Shown here: in pieces, positions 13,870-14,327 of the stretch
How positions within the stretch are numbered: position 1 is the stretch's first letter
Layout: each line of letters opens with the position of its first letter
Origin: CAZMGG01 sp964565715
GTDB lineage: Bacteria > Planctomycetota > UBA1135 > UBA2386
Assembly (NCBI GenBank): GCA_964565715.1
Contig: CAZMGG010000139.1
Location: 1-14,327, forward strand
DNA length: 14,327 nt
Direction of reading: 5' to 3'
Translations under genes and position numbers: made by a program
Notes under the pieces: model-generated
Databases searched by the model: none
Told to the model about the DNA's origin: nothing
What the model saw: only the letters and a program-made list of their open reading frames with translations

Positions 13870-14327
13870 CGCGGCACCTCCGGGAACTGGCGCAGAAAGC
13901 GCAGGTCGCCGCCCATGAACTGGCGGATGTCGTCGATGCCGTAGCGCAGCATCACCACGCGCTGCAGCCCCATGCCGAAGGCGAAGCCGGTGTAGCGCTC
14001 GGGATCGATGCCGCCCGCCCGCAGCACGGTGGGATGCACCATGCCGCACGGCAGGATCTCGATCCAGCCGCCCTGCTTGCACACCGCGCAGCCGCTGCCC
14101 GAGCAGAACGGACAGTTCACGTCCAGCTCGAAGCCCGGCTCGACGAACGGGAAGAAGCCGGGCCGCAGCCGCACCTTCAGGTCGCGCTGCAGCAGCTCCC
14201 GCAGGCAGGTCTTCATGGTGTGGATCAGGTGCGCCACCGAGACGCCCTCGTCCACCACCAGCCCCTCCATCTGGTAGAAGGTGTGCTCGTGGGTCTTGTC
14301 GACCGTCTCGCTGCGGAAGCAGCGGCC
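13866..14327 (-). CDS. pheS: Phenylalanine-tRNA ligase alpha subunit, C-terminal part (5' end outside window)
   Basis: The last 153 residues are present; the frame is open to the window edge at 14327, so the start and N-terminal coiled coil are missing. Class II synthetase motif 2 is visible at the edge (GRCFRSETVDKTHEHTFYQ), then FFPFVEPGFELDV and motif 3 FAFGMGLQRVVMLRYGIDD near the end. These regions bind ATP and phenylalanine. A cysteine cluster, CPFCSGSGCAVCK (codons at 14076-14114), precedes GGWIEILPCGMVHPTVL. A similar cluster occurs in PheS of some other bacteria and could bind zinc. The TGA at 13866-13868 overlaps the GTG of pheT. Confidence 0.96.
   Translation of the reverse strand, partial: GRCFRSETVDKTHEHTFYQMEGLVVDEGVSVAHLIHTMKTCLRELLQRDLKVRLRPGFFPFVEPGFELDVNCPFCSGSGCAVCKQGGWIEILPCGMVHPTVLRAGGIDPERYTGFAFGMGLQRVVMLRYGIDDIRQFMGGDLRFLRQFPEVPR
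13876..13881 (-). promoter_or_regulatory. Strong Shine-Dalgarno GGAGGT for pheT inside pheS
   Basis: On the minus strand GGAGGT lies 6 bases before the GTG at 13869. It is the strongest ribosome-binding site in the window and decides the pheT start. It lies within the last codons of pheS, so it supports coupled but efficient translation of the beta subunit. Confidence 0.75.

Noticed and set aside
10981..13944. Plus-strand open frame of 987 codons opposite pheT
   Set aside because: It lies opposite a clear pheT with all its domains, has an Arg-, His- and Gln-rich shadow composition, and shows no recognisable domain.
1..14327. tRNA or rRNA genes, CRISPR arrays, insertion sequences, toxin-antitoxin or phage genes
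   Set aside because: No cloverleaf-like segments, regularly spaced repeats, transposase motifs or small toxin-antitoxin pairs were found on reading both strands; nearly all sequence is taken up by the genes listed.

Overview
This is a high-GC bacterial window with eleven protein-coding genes (two cut by the window edges) and little non-coding space. Two secreted proteins, at 852-2087 and 8784-11306, end in a cysteine-bearing C-terminal domain. In the larger one it begins with a FGAGC motif and ends in a conserved PANPLFYGMRFYLQ / ALSN stretch. I associate this domain with secreted proteins of some Planctomycetota, so a planctomycete or close relative is my best guess. That is recollection, not a search result. 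Shine-Dalgarno sequences are absent at most uncoupled starts.

Layout. Bases 1-713 (+) hold the 3' end of a protease-like gene with two PDZ domains, closed by an intrinsic terminator (725-750). A structured leader (783-847) then precedes a secreted cysteine-rich protein (852-2087, +). A perfect hairpin (2094-2124) separates it from a leftward block, read from 6912 down to 2125: a DUF5658-like membrane protein, an asparagine-synthase-type amidotransferase (GTG start), a GT4 glycosyltransferase, a lipoprotein with an internal duplication, and a Nudix hydrolase. Two junctions in this block are 4-nt GTGA stop/start overlaps and two are 46-nt gaps, so it is probably one operon. The amidotransferase plus glycosyltransferase pair points to a cell-surface glycan or glycoconjugate.

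A 157-base divergent intergenic region (6913-7069) separates this block from a rightward pair: an RlmI-type rRNA cytosine methyltransferase coupled by GTGA to a NudL-type CoA pyrophosphatase. The latter overlaps by 7 bases, tail to tail, a large leftward gene for a secreted seven-unit SBBP beta-propeller protein (8784-11306). Upstream of that, leftward, lie pheT (complete) and pheS (3' part), again joined by GTGA.

Most of the window is housekeeping or recognisable accessory genes. I do not see a clear new defence or mobile system. The points most worth following are: (i) a 22-bp leader structure that buries the ribosome-binding site of the cysteine-rich secreted protein; (ii) a CCTCC tract, complementary to a Shine-Dalgarno core, just before four uncoupled starts; (iii) the amidotransferase, whose glutaminase domain lacks the usual Glu of the NGE motif; and (iv) the uncharacterised lipoprotein and cysteine-rich secreted protein. 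No tRNA, rRNA, CRISPR, insertion sequence or prophage was seen.
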